The notes: a model not told the origin generated them from the sequence alone. A stretch of 64,000 nucleotides of DNA from Ferrimonas balearica (GCF_019802085.1 NZ_JAHVHV010000003.1:124001-188000); one strand, 5' to 3'; shown: positions 28,185 to 38,600, numbered from the stretch's first letter. Numbers and translations are program-made.

Positions 28185-28700
28185 ATGGTCGATTACGACG
28201 ACAACTACGACGACGATTTCGTCAGCAAGACTCAACTGAAGCGGGAGGCGGAAGCGCTGCAGCAGCTGGGACAGGACCTGCTGGGGCTGACCAAGGCGGA
28301 GCTGGCCAAGATCCCGATGGATGAGGATCTGGAGTACGCCTTCGCCCTGGCCCACAAGATCAAGGGCAAGCACGAGGCGTACCGCCGCCAGGTCCAGTAC
28401 ATCGGCAAGCTGATGCGCAGCCGGGATCCCGAGCCGCTGCAGGAGGCCCTGGACCGGATCCGCAACAAGCACAATCAGGCCACCGCCGAGTTCCACAAGC
28501 TGGAGCAGTTGCGGGACCAGCTGCTTACCGGCGGCAACGATGCCCTGCAGGCGGCGCTGGCCGAGCACCCGGCCCTGGCCGAGGAGATGCAGCGGCTGCG
28601 CCAGCTGATCCGCCAGGCCGCCAAGGAGCAGAAAGAGAACAAGCCGCCCAAGTCCGCCCGGGAGCTATTCAAACTGCTGCGCAGCGCTCTCGAAGTTTGA
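28185..28700 (+). CDS. darP: Ribosome-associated protein DarP (YjgA)
   Basis: 171 residues, DUF615. Acts as a late 50S assembly factor near the peptidyl transferase centre. Acidic start (YDDNYDDDF), then SKTQLKREAEALQQLGQDL, IPMDEDLEYAFALAHKIKGKHEAYRRQ and the C-terminal RQAAKEQKENKPPKSARELFK. Divergent from tldE across 138 bp; a TAAAAT box 30 bp before the ATG could be its -10. Confidence 0.95.
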   Translation: MVDYDDNYDDDFVSKTQLKREAEALQQLGQDLLGLTKAELAKIPMDEDLEYAFALAHKIKGKHEAYRRQVQYIGKLMRSRDPEPLQEALDRIRNKHNQATAEFHKLEQLRDQLLTGGNDALQAALAEHPALAEEMQRLRQLIRQAAKEQKENKPPKSARELFKLLRSALEV

Positions 28701-28706
28701 CCCCTC

Positions 28707-28724
28707 GGGGCGCTGCGGCGCCCC
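28707..28724. terminator. Short GC hairpin between darP and the export operon
   Basis: GGGGCGC and GCGCCCC pair over TGCG between two convergent stop codons. There is no T-run, so this is only a possible shared terminator. Confidence 0.4.
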
Positions 28725-28727
28725 TCC

Positions 28728-29876
28728 TCATCGTGGCTCGCCGGCGATCGTCAGGCGGCGGCGCAGCCCCAACACCGCCAGCACACCATACGCCAGCGCC
28801 TGGCCCCACAGGGTCACCAACTGGGGCCAGAGATCCGAGGGGGCGGCCCCCAGCTGGTTCAGGCGGATCATCCCCTGCATCATCGGCTCCGCCGGCACCA
28901 GCCCCCACAGGGCGACCAGCGGCAGCGGCAACGCCTCCACCGGCCAGACAAAGCCGGCGATAAAGAGCAGCGGCATGGAGCTGAGCACCAGCACCTGGCT
29001 GAGCAAGTCCCGGCGGGTCACCAGGCTGGCCAGGGCCACCCCCAGCGAGGCGGTGGCCAGCAGGAAGGGCAGCAGCAGGCTCCACAGGGCCCAGAGCGGG
29101 CCCAGCAGGGCCACGCCGTAGAACTTAAGCGCCGGCCCCAGGTACCAGCAGGCCGCCAGGGCAAAGGGGGGCACCAGCAGCGCCAGGTCCAGGCCGTAGA
29201 GCCCCATCCCGGAGGCCCGGCGCCAGGGCCCCGATCGTCCCCAGCGGCCGGTGCCCACCAGGGCGGCGCAGATCAGCATCAGTTGGTGCAGGATCAGCAC
29301 GAACAGCCCCGGCAGAACGTAATCCAGGTAGCCCAGCCCCGGGTTGCTGGCGGGCACCACGTTCAGTTCAACGCCCCCCAACCGGCTTTTCTGCAGCGCA
29401 AAGCCGTCCCCCAGCAGCACCTGACGCACCAGGCGCACCTGGCCGGAGAGCACGGTGCTGGCCTCGGCCACCGACTCGGCGATGGTGCCGTAGGGCAGGA
29501 AGTGGTTGGCGTTGGCCGCCACCACCACCTGGGCCTGCAGGCCGCGACGCAGCTCGGACTCGAACCCCTCCGGCAGCCAGATCATGCCCGCCGCCTCGCC
29601 CGCCAGCACCTGGGTCCGGGCCTGGGCCAGGGAGCCCACCCGTTCGACAATGGCCACCCCGGGGGTGGCGCCCACGGCACGCACCAGGGCGCGACTGGCC
29701 ACCGACTGGTCCTGATCCCACACCACCACTGGCTGCTCGGTGGTGACCTCATGCAGGTAGGGCGCCGGGTAGAGCACCAGGTAGAGTCCCAGCCCGGCAA
29801 AGAAGGTGATGAGCAGCGCCTTGTCCCGCCACAGCTGGCGAAACTCGTGCCACCACAGGGCGCGCCAGTCACTCAT
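28728..29876 (-). CDS. ABC-2 type export permease, second permease of the operon
   Basis: 382 residues from the ATG at 29876, which overlaps the previous stop by 4 bp; the longer frame to 30374 crosses that gene and is not real. It has the ABC-2 exporter fold: an N-terminal helix (LLITFFAGLGLYLVLYPAP), a large periplasmic domain (about 45-200), then five helices (about 200-382), as in YhhJ/YbhR-type permeases. It would pair with the neighbouring permease; no ATP-binding subunit lies in the operon. Confidence 0.88.
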   Translation of the reverse strand: MSDWRALWWHEFRQLWRDKALLITFFAGLGLYLVLYPAPYLHEVTTEQPVVVWDQDQSVASRALVRAVGATPGVAIVERVGSLAQARTQVLAGEAAGMIWLPEGFESELRRGLQAQVVVAANANHFLPYGTIAESVAEASTVLSGQVRLVRQVLLGDGFALQKSRLGGVELNVVPASNPGLGYLDYVLPGLFVLILHQLMLICAALVGTGRWGRSGPWRRASGMGLYGLDLALLVPPFALAACWYLGPALKFYGVALLGPLWALWSLLLPFLLATASLGVALASLVTRRDLLSQVLVLSSMPLLFIAGFVWPVEALPLPLVALWGLVPAEPMMQGMIRLNQLGAAPSDLWPQLVTLWGQALAYGVLAVLGLRRRLTIAGEPR

Positions 29877-30922
29877 GGCAATCTCCTCCACAACCACCAG
29901 GCCAGGGGCAGGGGCAACAGCAGCGGCCAGAGATCCAGCCAGGGGGCGGTGCCCAGGCCACGGTAGCTTTGCAGCAGGGGCAGGTAGTGGCTGGAGGGGA
30001 TGATGTCCGCCCACCACTGGGCCAGGGTGGGCATGCTGGCACTGGGCATGGTCAGGCCCATATAGGTGAACGCCGGGGTCAGCAGGGCCGCGCCGCTGCT
30101 GACCAACTGGGCCGACTCCCGGCCGGTGCGCACCAGCACCAGCGCCAGGGTGGCCAGGGGCACCATCAGCGGCAGCAGCGCCAACCAAAGGGGCCACAGG
30201 GGCGCCTCCTCGGGCACCATCAGCAGGGCGCGCATCAGAACAATGCCCACCCCGGCCCAGCCCCACTGGATCAGCAGCACCCAGGCCAGGTAGCGGCCGG
30301 GATGGGGTCCCGGCGGCGAGAAATAGAGATTCAGCACCGAGAACAGCACCAGGATCTGCCAGATCGCCAGGCACAGCCCGGGCAGCAGGAACGCGGCGTA
30401 GTCCATGCCCCGGTTGTTCAGCGCCGTCAGCTGGATCGCCACCGGGGCCACCTGGGCACCGACCGCCTGGGCCGGCAGCCCCTGGGCCAGCACCGACAGG
30501 GCCCCCTGGGCCTGTAAGGCGTCCGCCAGCGCCAGCTGGATGGGGGCCTTGAGCCGCTTGCCCATCAACAGATACTGGCCGTTGTAGCGCACATCCAGGG
30601 TGGGAGTCAGGCCGTGGTGGAGATCGGCGGCAAAGCCGGCGGGGATCAACACCTGGGCGTAGACCTCGCCCCGGCGCAGGGCCCGGGCTGCCTCGGCCGA
30701 GTCCGCCTGGGCCACCAGGTTCACCGCCGGAGCCGCCACCAGCTTGCGGCCCAGCTCACGGGAGAGGGCACTGTGGTCCAGGTCCACCCAGGCCACCGGC
30801 AGCTCCACCGGCGACCGGGCGCTGAAGATGGCGTACAAAAGCCCCCCCAGCAGCCAGGGGGCCACCAGCAGCAGGCCCCCCTGCCAGGGGTCGCGGCGCA
30901 GCCATTGGAGCAGCGTGGCCAA
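29873..30922 (-). CDS. ABC-2 type export permease, first permease of the operon
   Basis: 349 residues from a TTG (30922) placed 3 bp after the hlyD-like stop and 6 bases after GGGGGAG. One N-terminal helix, a periplasmic domain (VAWVDLDHSALSRELGRKL; LDVRYNGQYLLMGK), then a helix bundle starting at DYAAFLLPGLCLAIW. Same architecture as the downstream permease, though the two differ clearly in sequence. Together they look like a heterodimeric exporter. Confidence 0.88.
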   Translation of the reverse strand: MATLLQWLRRDPWQGGLLLVAPWLLGGLLYAIFSARSPVELPVAWVDLDHSALSRELGRKLVAAPAVNLVAQADSAEAARALRRGEVYAQVLIPAGFAADLHHGLTPTLDVRYNGQYLLMGKRLKAPIQLALADALQAQGALSVLAQGLPAQAVGAQVAPVAIQLTALNNRGMDYAAFLLPGLCLAIWQILVLFSVLNLYFSPPGPHPGRYLAWVLLIQWGWAGVGIVLMRALLMVPEEAPLWPLWLALLPLMVPLATLALVLVRTGRESAQLVSSGAALLTPAFTYMGLTMPSASMPTLAQWWADIIPSSHYLPLLQSYRGLGTAPWLDLWPLLLPLPLAWWLWRRLP

Positions 30923-30925
30923 GGC

Positions 30926-31897
30926 TTACTCCCCCAGCAGCACGGTCATCCCGGCTCTGAGTCCCGGGATCGGCGCCTCGGGACGCAGCTCCACCTCGAA
31001 GGTGCGCATGTCGAAATCGGCACCACTCTCGGTGGCCCGCCAGGTGGCGAACTCCCCCTGCACCGCCCGGTACACCACCTCGAAGGGATAGGCAGCCGCC
31101 AGCGCCGGGATGGTCAGCATCAGTCGCTCCCCCTCGGGGAAGTCGGCCAGGCGATCCTCCCGCACCTGGAACAGCGCCCAGGCGTCGGTCATGTCCACCA
31201 GGGTCACCACCGGGAAGCCCTGGGGGGCCAGTTCCCCCTCCTGCAACAGCACCTGGGCGATCTCGCCGCTTCGGGGGGCCCGCATCTGGCTGTCCGCCAG
31301 CACCGCCTGCACCTCCGCCAGCTGGCCACGGGCCGCATCCGCCTGCCCCTCGGCGGCCTGGCGGGTCTCGGTGCGCGCGCCCTCCTCGGCCATCCGGTAG
31401 AGGGCCTCGGCGGCGCTGGCCTGGTACTGGGAAGCCTGCCACTGGGCGTAGGCCTCATCCCGCTTCTGCCGCGCCACCACACCGTCATCGAACAGCGCCT
31501 GGACCCGCTCGTAGGTGGCCTGGTGCAGGTTGGCCGCCGCCAGGGCCCGTTGCCAATCGTCCCGGGCGGCCTGGATCTGCTGGGTCCGCGCCCCGGCATC
31601 GGCTTCCGCCGCCATCGCCTCTGCCGCCCTCACCCCGGCCCGGGCCTGCTGCAGGCGGGCCTCCAGCTCCGGGCTCTCCAGGGAGAACAGCAGATCCCCG
31701 GCCGACACCGGATCGCCACGGCGCACCTGGAGATCCGCCACCCGGCCGGGCACCTTGGAGGAGACGTGGTACTGACGGGCCTCGATCTGCCCCTGCAGTC
31801 GGTAGGGCACGGGTTGGTAGGCCTGATACATGGCCCAGCCACTCAGGGCCGCCAGCAGCACTGCCGCGCCCGCCAGGGGAAGTGTGGTCTTCTTCAT
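30926..31897 (-). CDS. HlyD/EmrA-type periplasmic adaptor (membrane fusion protein)
   Basis: 323 residues. N-terminal membrane anchor (LPLAGAAVLLAALSGWAMYQ), a biotinyl-lipoyl-like half (KVPGRVADLQVRRGDPVSAGDLLFSL), a long alpha-hairpin rich in A, Q and E (about 80-200), and the second lipoyl half with APRSGEIAQVLLQEGELA. Such adaptors link an inner-membrane exporter to a TolC-type channel. Between tolC-like (4-bp overlap) and the first permease. Confidence 0.93.
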   Translation of the reverse strand: MKKTTLPLAGAAVLLAALSGWAMYQAYQPVPYRLQGQIEARQYHVSSKVPGRVADLQVRRGDPVSAGDLLFSLESPELEARLQQARAGVRAAEAMAAEADAGARTQQIQAARDDWQRALAAANLHQATYERVQALFDDGVVARQKRDEAYAQWQASQYQASAAEALYRMAEEGARTETRQAAEGQADAARGQLAEVQAVLADSQMRAPRSGEIAQVLLQEGELAPQGFPVVTLVDMTDAWALFQVREDRLADFPEGERLMLTIPALAAAYPFEVVYRAVQGEFATWRATESGADFDMRTFEVELRPEAPIPGLRAGMTVLLGE

Positions 31898-33219
31898 TGG
31901 GGTTCCATCCAGTTGATCATCTGCTCGAGATCGCCACCCAGGGTGGTGACCTGGGCCAGGGCCACCAGGTACTGGTAGCGGGCCCGGGCCTTGCCCAGCT
32001 GCACCTCCATCAGGCGCTGATCGGCGTCCACCTGCTCCAGGGAGGTCCCCAGCCCCTGGCGGAAGGCCAGTTCACGCAGGCGGCGGTTCTCCCGGGCCAG
32101 GCGCTCGGCGCTGTCCAGGGCGTTGAGTTCGTAACGGGCCTGCTCCAGGTTGGCGTACTGGGAGGCCAGCAGCAGTTCCAGGTCCTGCTCGGTCTGGGCC
32201 TTGCGATGGCGGGCTTCCAGCTCGGCGCTCTTGGCGGCCCGCACCCGGTCCCCCCGACCGTCGTTGCTGAACAGGGGCACCCGGACCCGGACCCCCACCA
32301 GCCACTCCGGCTCCAGCTCCGACAGGATGCTGTTGTCCTCCGCCAGGGTGTAGCTGCCGAACAGCCCCACCTCCGGCTTGTAGCGTCCCCGCTCGGCGGC
32401 GATGCTGCCCTGGGCCTGGCGGGTCTTGGCGTCGAACAGCGCCAGAGCCGGGTGGCTGCGGGCCATCCCCTGCTGCAGTTGAGCCAGGGTGGGGGGCGCG
32501 TCGGGGATGGCATCCCGGGTGGCCGGTGCCACCTGGGACAGCTGCAGCAGGCTGTCCAGGGCGCGTTGGGCCAGGCTGTGCTGACGTTCGGCCTGGGCAC
32601 GGGCGATGCGGGCCTGATCCACCGCCACCGCGGCGTTCATCCGCTCCACCGAGGCGATCTGCCCCTGGCCCTCCAGTTTCTCGGCGTTAGTCAGGTGGCG
32701 CTCCAGGGCGGCCACCTGGCTCTGGTGCAGCGCCAGGTTCTGGCTGGCCAGCTGCAGGCCGAAGTAGCGCTCCACCAGCACGGTAAAGCGTTCACGGCGC
32801 TGGATCTCCTGCTCCTGCAGGCGCACCTCCAGCTCCGCCTGCTTGACCGCCTGGGCCGCCTGGATCCGCCCGCCGGCGTAGATGGGCCAACTGCCCACCA
32901 GCGAGGCCCGGTAGATGTCCCGTTCGGTCAACGGCAATGTGGGGATGGGGATGGGAAACCCGGGCAGCGCCGGGTTGAGATCCAGGGCGATGGGGTCGTC
33001 CAGGTAGGCATAGGTGCCGGACAGCGCCAACTGGGGGTGCCCCAGGGCACCGGCCACCTCGCGCTCGGAACGGGCCCTATCGGTGGCCAGCTGCTCGGCC
33101 TTAAGCAGATCACTGGCGGATTGCAGTCGCTGCCAGGCATCGGACAGGGTCAGGGGGGCCGCCTGGGCCGCGCCGATCCCCGAGGCCAGCAGCCACACCA
33201 GCATCATCGACAGTCTCAA
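31894..33219 (-). CDS. TolC-family outer-membrane efflux protein
   Basis: 441 residues. Signal peptide (MLVWLLASGIGAAQA) followed by two OEP repeats of long amphipathic helices, the usual TolC/NodT make-up. The start is probably TTG 33219, five bases after AAGGAGT; ATG at 33207 is an alternative. First gene of the four-gene export operon, with a promoter holding a perfect palindrome just upstream. Its export substrate is unknown. Confidence 0.93.
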   Translation of the reverse strand: MRLSMMLVWLLASGIGAAQAAPLTLSDAWQRLQSASDLLKAEQLATDRARSEREVAGALGHPQLALSGTYAYLDDPIALDLNPALPGFPIPIPTLPLTERDIYRASLVGSWPIYAGGRIQAAQAVKQAELEVRLQEQEIQRRERFTVLVERYFGLQLASQNLALHQSQVAALERHLTNAEKLEGQGQIASVERMNAAVAVDQARIARAQAERQHSLAQRALDSLLQLSQVAPATRDAIPDAPPTLAQLQQGMARSHPALALFDAKTRQAQGSIAAERGRYKPEVGLFGSYTLAEDNSILSELEPEWLVGVRVRVPLFSNDGRGDRVRAAKSAELEARHRKAQTEQDLELLLASQYANLEQARYELNALDSAERLARENRRLRELAFRQGLGTSLEQVDADQRLMEVQLGKARARYQYLVALAQVTTLGGDLEQMINWMEPQ

Positions 33220-33242
33220 TGGGGACTCCTTGCATGCGAAAC

Positions 33243-33293
33243 TAGAGCATTTACTCTAACTCATTATCCGGATCCCGGGATCCGGCGCAACAA
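33243..33293 (-). promoter_or_regulatory. Promoter with perfect 18-bp palindrome in a 19-bp spacer
   Basis: On the minus strand, TTGTTG (33288-33293) and GATAAT (33263-33268) flank a 19-base spacer filled by the perfect palindrome CCGGATCCCGGGATCCGG (33268-33285). A second inverted repeat, TAGAG/CTCTA (33243-33258), covers the expected transcription start. This is the layout of MerR/SoxR-type activated promoters. It precedes the tolC-like gene by about 25-70 bp. The assignment to a regulator class is inference. Confidence 0.6.
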
Positions 33294-33321
33294 CCGACTC
33301 CTACAATATTGAACTTACAAC

Positions 33322-33350
33322 AAAAAAAGCGAGCCGGCTGGCTCGCTTTT
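33322..33350 (-). terminator. Intrinsic terminator after tldD
   Basis: AAAGCGAGCC and GGCTCGCTTT (33326-33335, 33340-33349) pair over GGCT, with A-run/T-run on both sides. It ends the mre-rng-yhdP-tldD transcript and may also work the other way. Confidence 0.9.
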
Positions 33351-33370
33351 CGATTTGGATCCCTGAGGGG

Positions 33371-34819
33371 TTACTGGGTGCCGCCGACGGTGAGGCGGTC
33401 CAGCTTCAGGGTGGGCTGGCCCACGCCAACGGGGACACTCTGGCCCTCCTTGCCGCAGATCCCCACCCCCTTGTCCAGGGAGAGGTCGTTGCCCACCATG
33501 GAGATGGTCTTCATCGCCTCGGGTCCGTTGCCGATCAGGGTGGCCCCCTTGACCGGCCGGATCAGCTTGCCGTTTTCAATAAGGTAGGCTTCCGAGGCGG
33601 AAAACACGAACTTGCCGCTGGTGATGTCCACCTGGCCGCCGCCGAAGTTGGGGGCGTAGATCCCCCGCTTCACGGAACCGATGATCGCCTCCGGCTCGTG
33701 CTCCCCGGCCAACAGGTAGGTGTTGGTCATCCGCGGCATCGGCAGATGAGCGTAGGACTCCCGGCGGCCGTTGCCGGTGGGGGCCACCCCCATCAGTCGG
33801 GCGTTGTGCTTGTCCTGCATGTAGCCCTTGAGGATGCCGTTTTCGATCAGCACGTTGTACTGCCCCGGGGTGCCCTCGTCGTCGACGCTGAGGCTGCCAC
33901 GACGGCCGCTCAGGGTGCCGTCGTCCACCACGGTACAGTGCTCGGAGGCGACCTGCTCGCCGATGCGCCCGGCAAAGAGGCTGGAGCCCTTGCGGTTGAA
34001 GTCCCCCTCCAGGCCGTGGCCCACCGCCTCGTGCAGCAGCACCCCGGGCCAGCCCGGCCCGAGCACCACCGGCATCTCGCCGGCGGGGGCCTCACCGGCC
34101 TCCAGGTTGACGCTGCCCTGACGCACCGCCTCGCGGCACAGCTCGAACGCCTTGAGCTTGCCGTCGCTGTCCAGGGCCAGCAGGGCGTCATAGCCGTAGC
34201 GGCCGCCCATGCCGGCGGAGCCGCGCTCCCGGCGATCCCCTTCGCTCATGATCACCGAGCAGTTCAGGCGCACCAGGGGGCGGATGTCACTGGCCAGGGT
34301 GCCGTCGGACGCCGCCACCAGCACCTCTTCGTAGACGCCGCTGAGGCTGGCGATCACCTGGCTGACCCGGGGATCCAGGCCACGAGCGTACTGGTCCATC
34401 TCCTGCAGCAGCTTGAGCTTGGCGTCCGAGCCCAAGCTGGAAAGGGGGTCCACCGCCGGATAGCGGGCCTCGGCATGTCGCTTCGCCAGGGCCTTAACCC
34501 GGCCCTCGCCGCCGGCGGCGGCGATGCCCCGGGCCGCCTGGGCGGACTGTTCCAGGGCCAGGGGGCTGATCTCATCGGCGTAGGCAAAGCCGGTCTTCTC
34601 GCCACTGATGGCGCGCACCCCAAGACCGGTTTCGATGTTGAAGCTGCCCTCTTTGACGATGCCGTCCTCCAGCACCCAGGACTCGTGGCGACTGGCCTGC
34701 AGGTAGATGTCGGCGTAGTCCAGACGGTGGTGGTGCAGCTGGGCCAGCGCCTGATTCAGGGCGCCCTCATCCAGTCCGGAGGGGCTCAGCAGGGCGGCGG
34801 CAACGGTATCGTAACTCAC
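33371..34819 (-). CDS. tldD: Metalloprotease TldD
   Basis: 482 residues from GTG 34819, chosen because GGAGA lies 7 bases upstream and the length then equals that of E. coli TldD; a TTG at 34834 in the same frame would overlap the nitrilase gene. The zinc motif HEAVGH occurs in [14 protein letters not shown] (about residue 262), with GCEDNIF-like conserved GTPGQYNVL and [20 protein letters not shown]. Works with TldE. Last gene of a long operon before a clear terminator. Confidence 0.95.
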   Translation of the reverse strand: MSYDTVAAALLSPSGLDEGALNQALAQLHHHRLDYADIYLQASRHESWVLEDGIVKEGSFNIETGLGVRAISGEKTGFAYADEISPLALEQSAQAARGIAAAGGEGRVKALAKRHAEARYPAVDPLSSLGSDAKLKLLQEMDQYARGLDPRVSQVIASLSGVYEEVLVAASDGTLASDIRPLVRLNCSVIMSEGDRRERGSAGMGGRYGYDALLALDSDGKLKAFELCREAVRQGSVNLEAGEAPAGEMPVVLGPGWPGVLLHEAVGHGLEGDFNRKGSSLFAGRIGEQVASEHCTVVDDGTLSGRRGSLSVDDEGTPGQYNVLIENGILKGYMQDKHNARLMGVAPTGNGRRESYAHLPMPRMTNTYLLAGEHEPEAIIGSVKRGIYAPNFGGGQVDITSGKFVFSASEAYLIENGKLIRPVKGATLIGNGPEAMKTISMVGNDLSLDKGVGICGKEGQSVPVGVGQPTLKLDRLTVGGTQ

Positions 34820-34823
34820 GTAT

Positions 34824-35669
34824 TCATTCTCCAAGGTTCGCCGAGCCGAGTGGCAAGCGACGATGGGACAGCGCGGGCAGCTTGGCCCGGATCCGGGCCA
34901 GTTCGGCCCGGTCCAGCTCGGCCGAAACCAGACCCTCGCCGTGGGGTAACTGGGCCAGTACTCGGCCCCAGGGATCGACGATCATCGAGTGTCCCCAGGT
35001 GCGCCGACCGTTGGCGTGTTGCCCCTGCTGACCGGCGGCCAGCAGGAAGCATTGATTCTCGATGGCCCGGGCCCGCACCAGGGTGTCCCAATGGGCCTGG
35101 CCGGTGGGCTCGGTAAAGGCCGCAGGCAGAGCGATCATCTCCGCCCCCCGTTCGGCCAGGGCCCGGAACAGCTCCGGGAAGCGAACATCGTAACACACCG
35201 CCAGGCCCAAACGGCCCAGGGGCGTGTCGACCAGGGTCAGCCCCTGGCCCGGGTGGGTGTGAGTGCTCTCCCGGTAGCGACCGGTGTCGTCTTCAACGTC
35301 GACATCGAACAGGTGGATCTTGTCGTAGCGGCCCAGACAGGCGCCGTCCGGACCGAACACCAAAGACGCCGCGTAGGCCCGACCGTCCTCGGCAGTGATG
35401 GGCACCGTGCCGGCCACCAGGTGAACGCCGTGCTCCCGGGCCAGCTGGGACAACGCCTGCTGCATCGGCGCCCGCTCCGGCTCATCCGGCTGCCAGGGTT
35501 CCGCCAGGGCCGCCCACCCGCCTTCGGTGCCAAAGCACAGGGCGCACTCCGGCAGCACCACCAGTTGGGGCTCAGCCCGCCCCTTGAGCGGCGCCAGCAG
35601 CTGACGCAGGCGGCTCAGGTTGGCCCTCGGGCTGGGCTGGCTGGTCATCTGGATCAGGTGACAGGTCAT
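34824..35669 (-). CDS. Nitrilase-superfamily (Nit1-like) amidohydrolase
   Basis: 281 residues from ATG 35669 with AAGGAG upstream. Carbon-nitrogen hydrolase of the Nit1/NitFhit branch, which includes deaminated-glutathione amidases. The Glu-Lys-Cys triad is visible: [18 protein letters not shown] and [14 protein letters not shown]. Its first 33 codons overlap the 3' end of yhdP in another frame (about 98 bp). Order rng-yhdP-nitrilase-tldD is conserved in gammaproteobacteria. Confidence 0.9.
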   Translation of the reverse strand: MTCHLIQMTSQPSPRANLSRLRQLLAPLKGRAEPQLVVLPECALCFGTEGGWAALAEPWQPDEPERAPMQQALSQLAREHGVHLVAGTVPITAEDGRAYAASLVFGPDGACLGRYDKIHLFDVDVEDDTGRYRESTHTHPGQGLTLVDTPLGRLGLAVCYDVRFPELFRALAERGAEMIALPAAFTEPTGQAHWDTLVRARAIENQCFLLAAGQQGQHANGRRTWGHSMIVDPWGRVLAQLPHGEGLVSAELDRAELARIRAKLPALSHRRLPLGSANLGE

Positions 35670-38600
35670 GGTCCACGGCTCCTTCGGGTTCACTGCCGAC
35701 CGGGTCGGCGGGGACGGCTTCCGGCTCGTCCAGGGCTTTGAGGATCGCCTCCTGCAGCGCTTCGACCTCCGCCTCGGTGGGGGCCTCCTGCTGCTCAGGC
35801 AGGGGGATCGCCCGCTTGGTGCGATCCACCTCGTTCAATACGGGCTCGTCCAGGGTGCCGGTCAGGTGGTAACGCACCTGGGTGATCACCTCCAGCACCG
35901 GCTCCAGCATCTTGCTGACGGCAAAGGCCCCCAGCCCGATGGTCCAGGCCCCGGTGCTCATAAAGACCACCGCCGGCACACTGGAGGTCAAGGCCGGGGA
36001 GAAGGCGATGTGGTAATCCAGCTCCCGGTTGGTCAGGTTGGTCCAGCCGGTGACCCGCACCGTGCCGGCCACGGCGTCCATCACGCTGTCGTCGGTCTGC
36101 ACCACACCATCGTCGATCTGGATGGAGCCGGCAAAGCGGTTGTAGTGCAGGCCGCTGCCGAACACATCGGAGAAATCCAGCGACAGTTTGCGCAGCAGGG
36201 ACTCCAGGCTGAAGATGGAGAGCAACCGGGCGCCTTTATCGGACATCTGATCCAGGTGGCCCTTGCCCAGCCGGTAATCCAGCTGGCCGTCCAGTTCCGC
36301 CAGCTCCAGCTCCCAGGGCGCCCCCGGCCAGGCCAGTTCAAACCCCATGCGCAGATCCGAGTCCTTGACGCTCTGGGTGATCCCCAGCCGCTGGGAGAGA
36401 TCCCCCACGTCGGGGCTTCGGATCTGGCCCTGGAACTGGGAACGGCTCAGCTCGTGCTCCGGCGACCAGCGACCGGTGAGCCGCAGGCTGTGGCCACCCT
36501 GGGTCAGGTTGAGTCGCTCCACAAAGTAGCTGTCGCCATCCGGCCGGGCGGTCAGCTCCGCCCGTCCCAGGGGCATCTCGGCCACCGTCAGCTTGGCAAT
36601 GTCCATCTCCAGCCGGGGCATGCGCTGGATCCAGCCCTTAGGCGCTGCGGGCTGACTGCCCTCACCCCGCCCCTCGGGCTTGGCCAGGCTGAAGTGCTCG
36701 GCGTCGATGCGGATCCCTTGCTCCCGGAGATCCCCACTGAACTGCACCTGGCCGGCCAGGTTGTCGCTGTCCACCTGCAGCTGCCAGCCCGCTTCCCCCG
36801 GGGCACCCTGCAGCTGCCCCTGGCCCAGGTCCAGGCCGTAGAGGGTCATCTTGTCGCTCTGCACGGCCACCTGCTTGAGGGGTGGGAACCAGGTGGTCTC
36901 CCGCTTGGCCCGACCAGTGAAGTTGGCAAAGGCGGACACCAGGGGCTCCCAGTCGTCCAGGGCCACCTCGGGGCTCAGCCACTCCAGGTAGCCGCCATCC
37001 AGGGTGGGCAGGGCTGCCGGGGTGCCCATGGCCACCTGGTAGGCGCGAAAGCCGCCGCCCCGCTCCAGCTGCATGTCGCCGTGGAACTCCAGTTGGCCGC
37101 CGAGCCGCGCCAGCACCTCGGCCTGACGGGTGTCACCGGTCACCGCCAGGCGCAGATCCCGCTCGGTTTCCACCTCTTTACCCAGGGGGGCCGGCAGCTC
37201 CATCGCCAGGCCCACCAGGTTGGAGCGCAACTCCGCCTGGTACTGCAGGCCCTCTTCGCCGAAGCGCAGGGCGATCTCCCCCCCCAGGGGAGCGCCGCCA
37301 ATCAGGAAGGGATCCACCGGGGTGCTGAGCGCCTCGGGCACCCGGGACATCTGCCAACGGGTGGCCAGGTCGATGTCCACGGCGTAAGCCCCGTCCGCCT
37401 TGCCGCCAACAATGGAGAGCTCGGAGGGCTGGTTGTAGAGCCGGGTCTGCAGGCCGTGCACCTGGATGTCGCTGTTGTGGAAGCGCAGTTCACCCCGGGT
37501 CTGGGCCAGGGTCAGGGCCAGGGGGGCGATCTCGATGGCGCTGTCCCAGAACGCCACCCGGCCGCGCACGGATTGAATCTGGGTCTCCTTGGCCTTGGTG
37601 CCCAGGGGGAAGCTCATGTCCAGGGCCACCGGCACCCGCTCGGGGATCTTCACCACCTCCAGGGTGGCCCCCACGCTGCCGGCCAGATTGGTGTCCGCCA
37701 TCACCTCGATGGCGTCCGGGCCGTTGGCCATCACACTGGCGGCGATCTCCAGCACCGCCTGGCTGCTGAGGCTGGGGATCGCCACGTGGGCCCCCTGGGC
37801 CGCCACCGGCCCCAACTGCCCCTGGTGCAACCACAGGTCCATGCGGGCGTTCTCGAACTGGGCCTCCAGCAGCCCCTCGCTGACCGCCGGCCAGTCCTTG
37901 AGAAAATCGAACTCCAGATCCTGCATGTCGAAGCGGGCCTGGAACACCCCCTGCTGCTGAGCGTAGGGAAACTGCTTGAGCGCCCCGTGCCAGAGCACCT
38001 GGGCGTTATCGCTGTGGCCCTGCTTGAGCGCTTTACCCAGGTAGTCGGACAAGCCGGCGCCCATGGCCTTGCGGGGGAAGTAGTTGTCCGCCTGCCCGGC
38101 CCGTTTCAGGTCCAGGTCACTGTACAGCTGCAACCGGGCGTCCCCCTCCCGGGGCAGGCCCAGGGCGGCCCGCAGGCTGAGGGCCAGATCCGGGTTTTCC
38201 AGCGCCAGTTCCGGCAGACGCAACTGGCCCCCGTCGGTTCCCGGCAGCCACTCAGCGGTCAGAGCCAGGCGGTCCAGGGCGATGGGGGCTTTGAATTGCT
38301 CGGGCCAATCCAGGGTGACCGGCTGCTCCGGCAGACTGAGCCAGCCCCAGTCGCCCTGCCACTGGGCCACCCCGTCCAGGGCCGTCAGCCCGGGCAGGCT
38401 GCCGGCGGCGTGCCAGGCCAGCTGCTCGAAAGGCAGACGCGCCTGCAGCCGGCCCTGGTCCTGCTGCACCCGAAGGGGCCCCAGGGTGCCTGAGGGATTC
38501 AGGGCCAGCAGTTCGGTCAGCTTGGTTTCGCTGACCCCGGGGATGAGCCCGAACAGCGGCTCCAGGCCGCCGGCGGGCAGCGCGTCCATCCAGAGATCCC

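Noticed and set aside
29877-30374. N-terminal extension of the second permease upstream of 29876
   Set aside because: Runs through the first permease in another frame; the ATGA overlap at 29873-29876 gives the natural start.
35668-38493. Open frame of 941 codons on the plus strand opposite yhdP
   Set aside because: Product is His/Gly/Gln/Val-rich without domains; it mirrors the codon bias of yhdP on the other strand.
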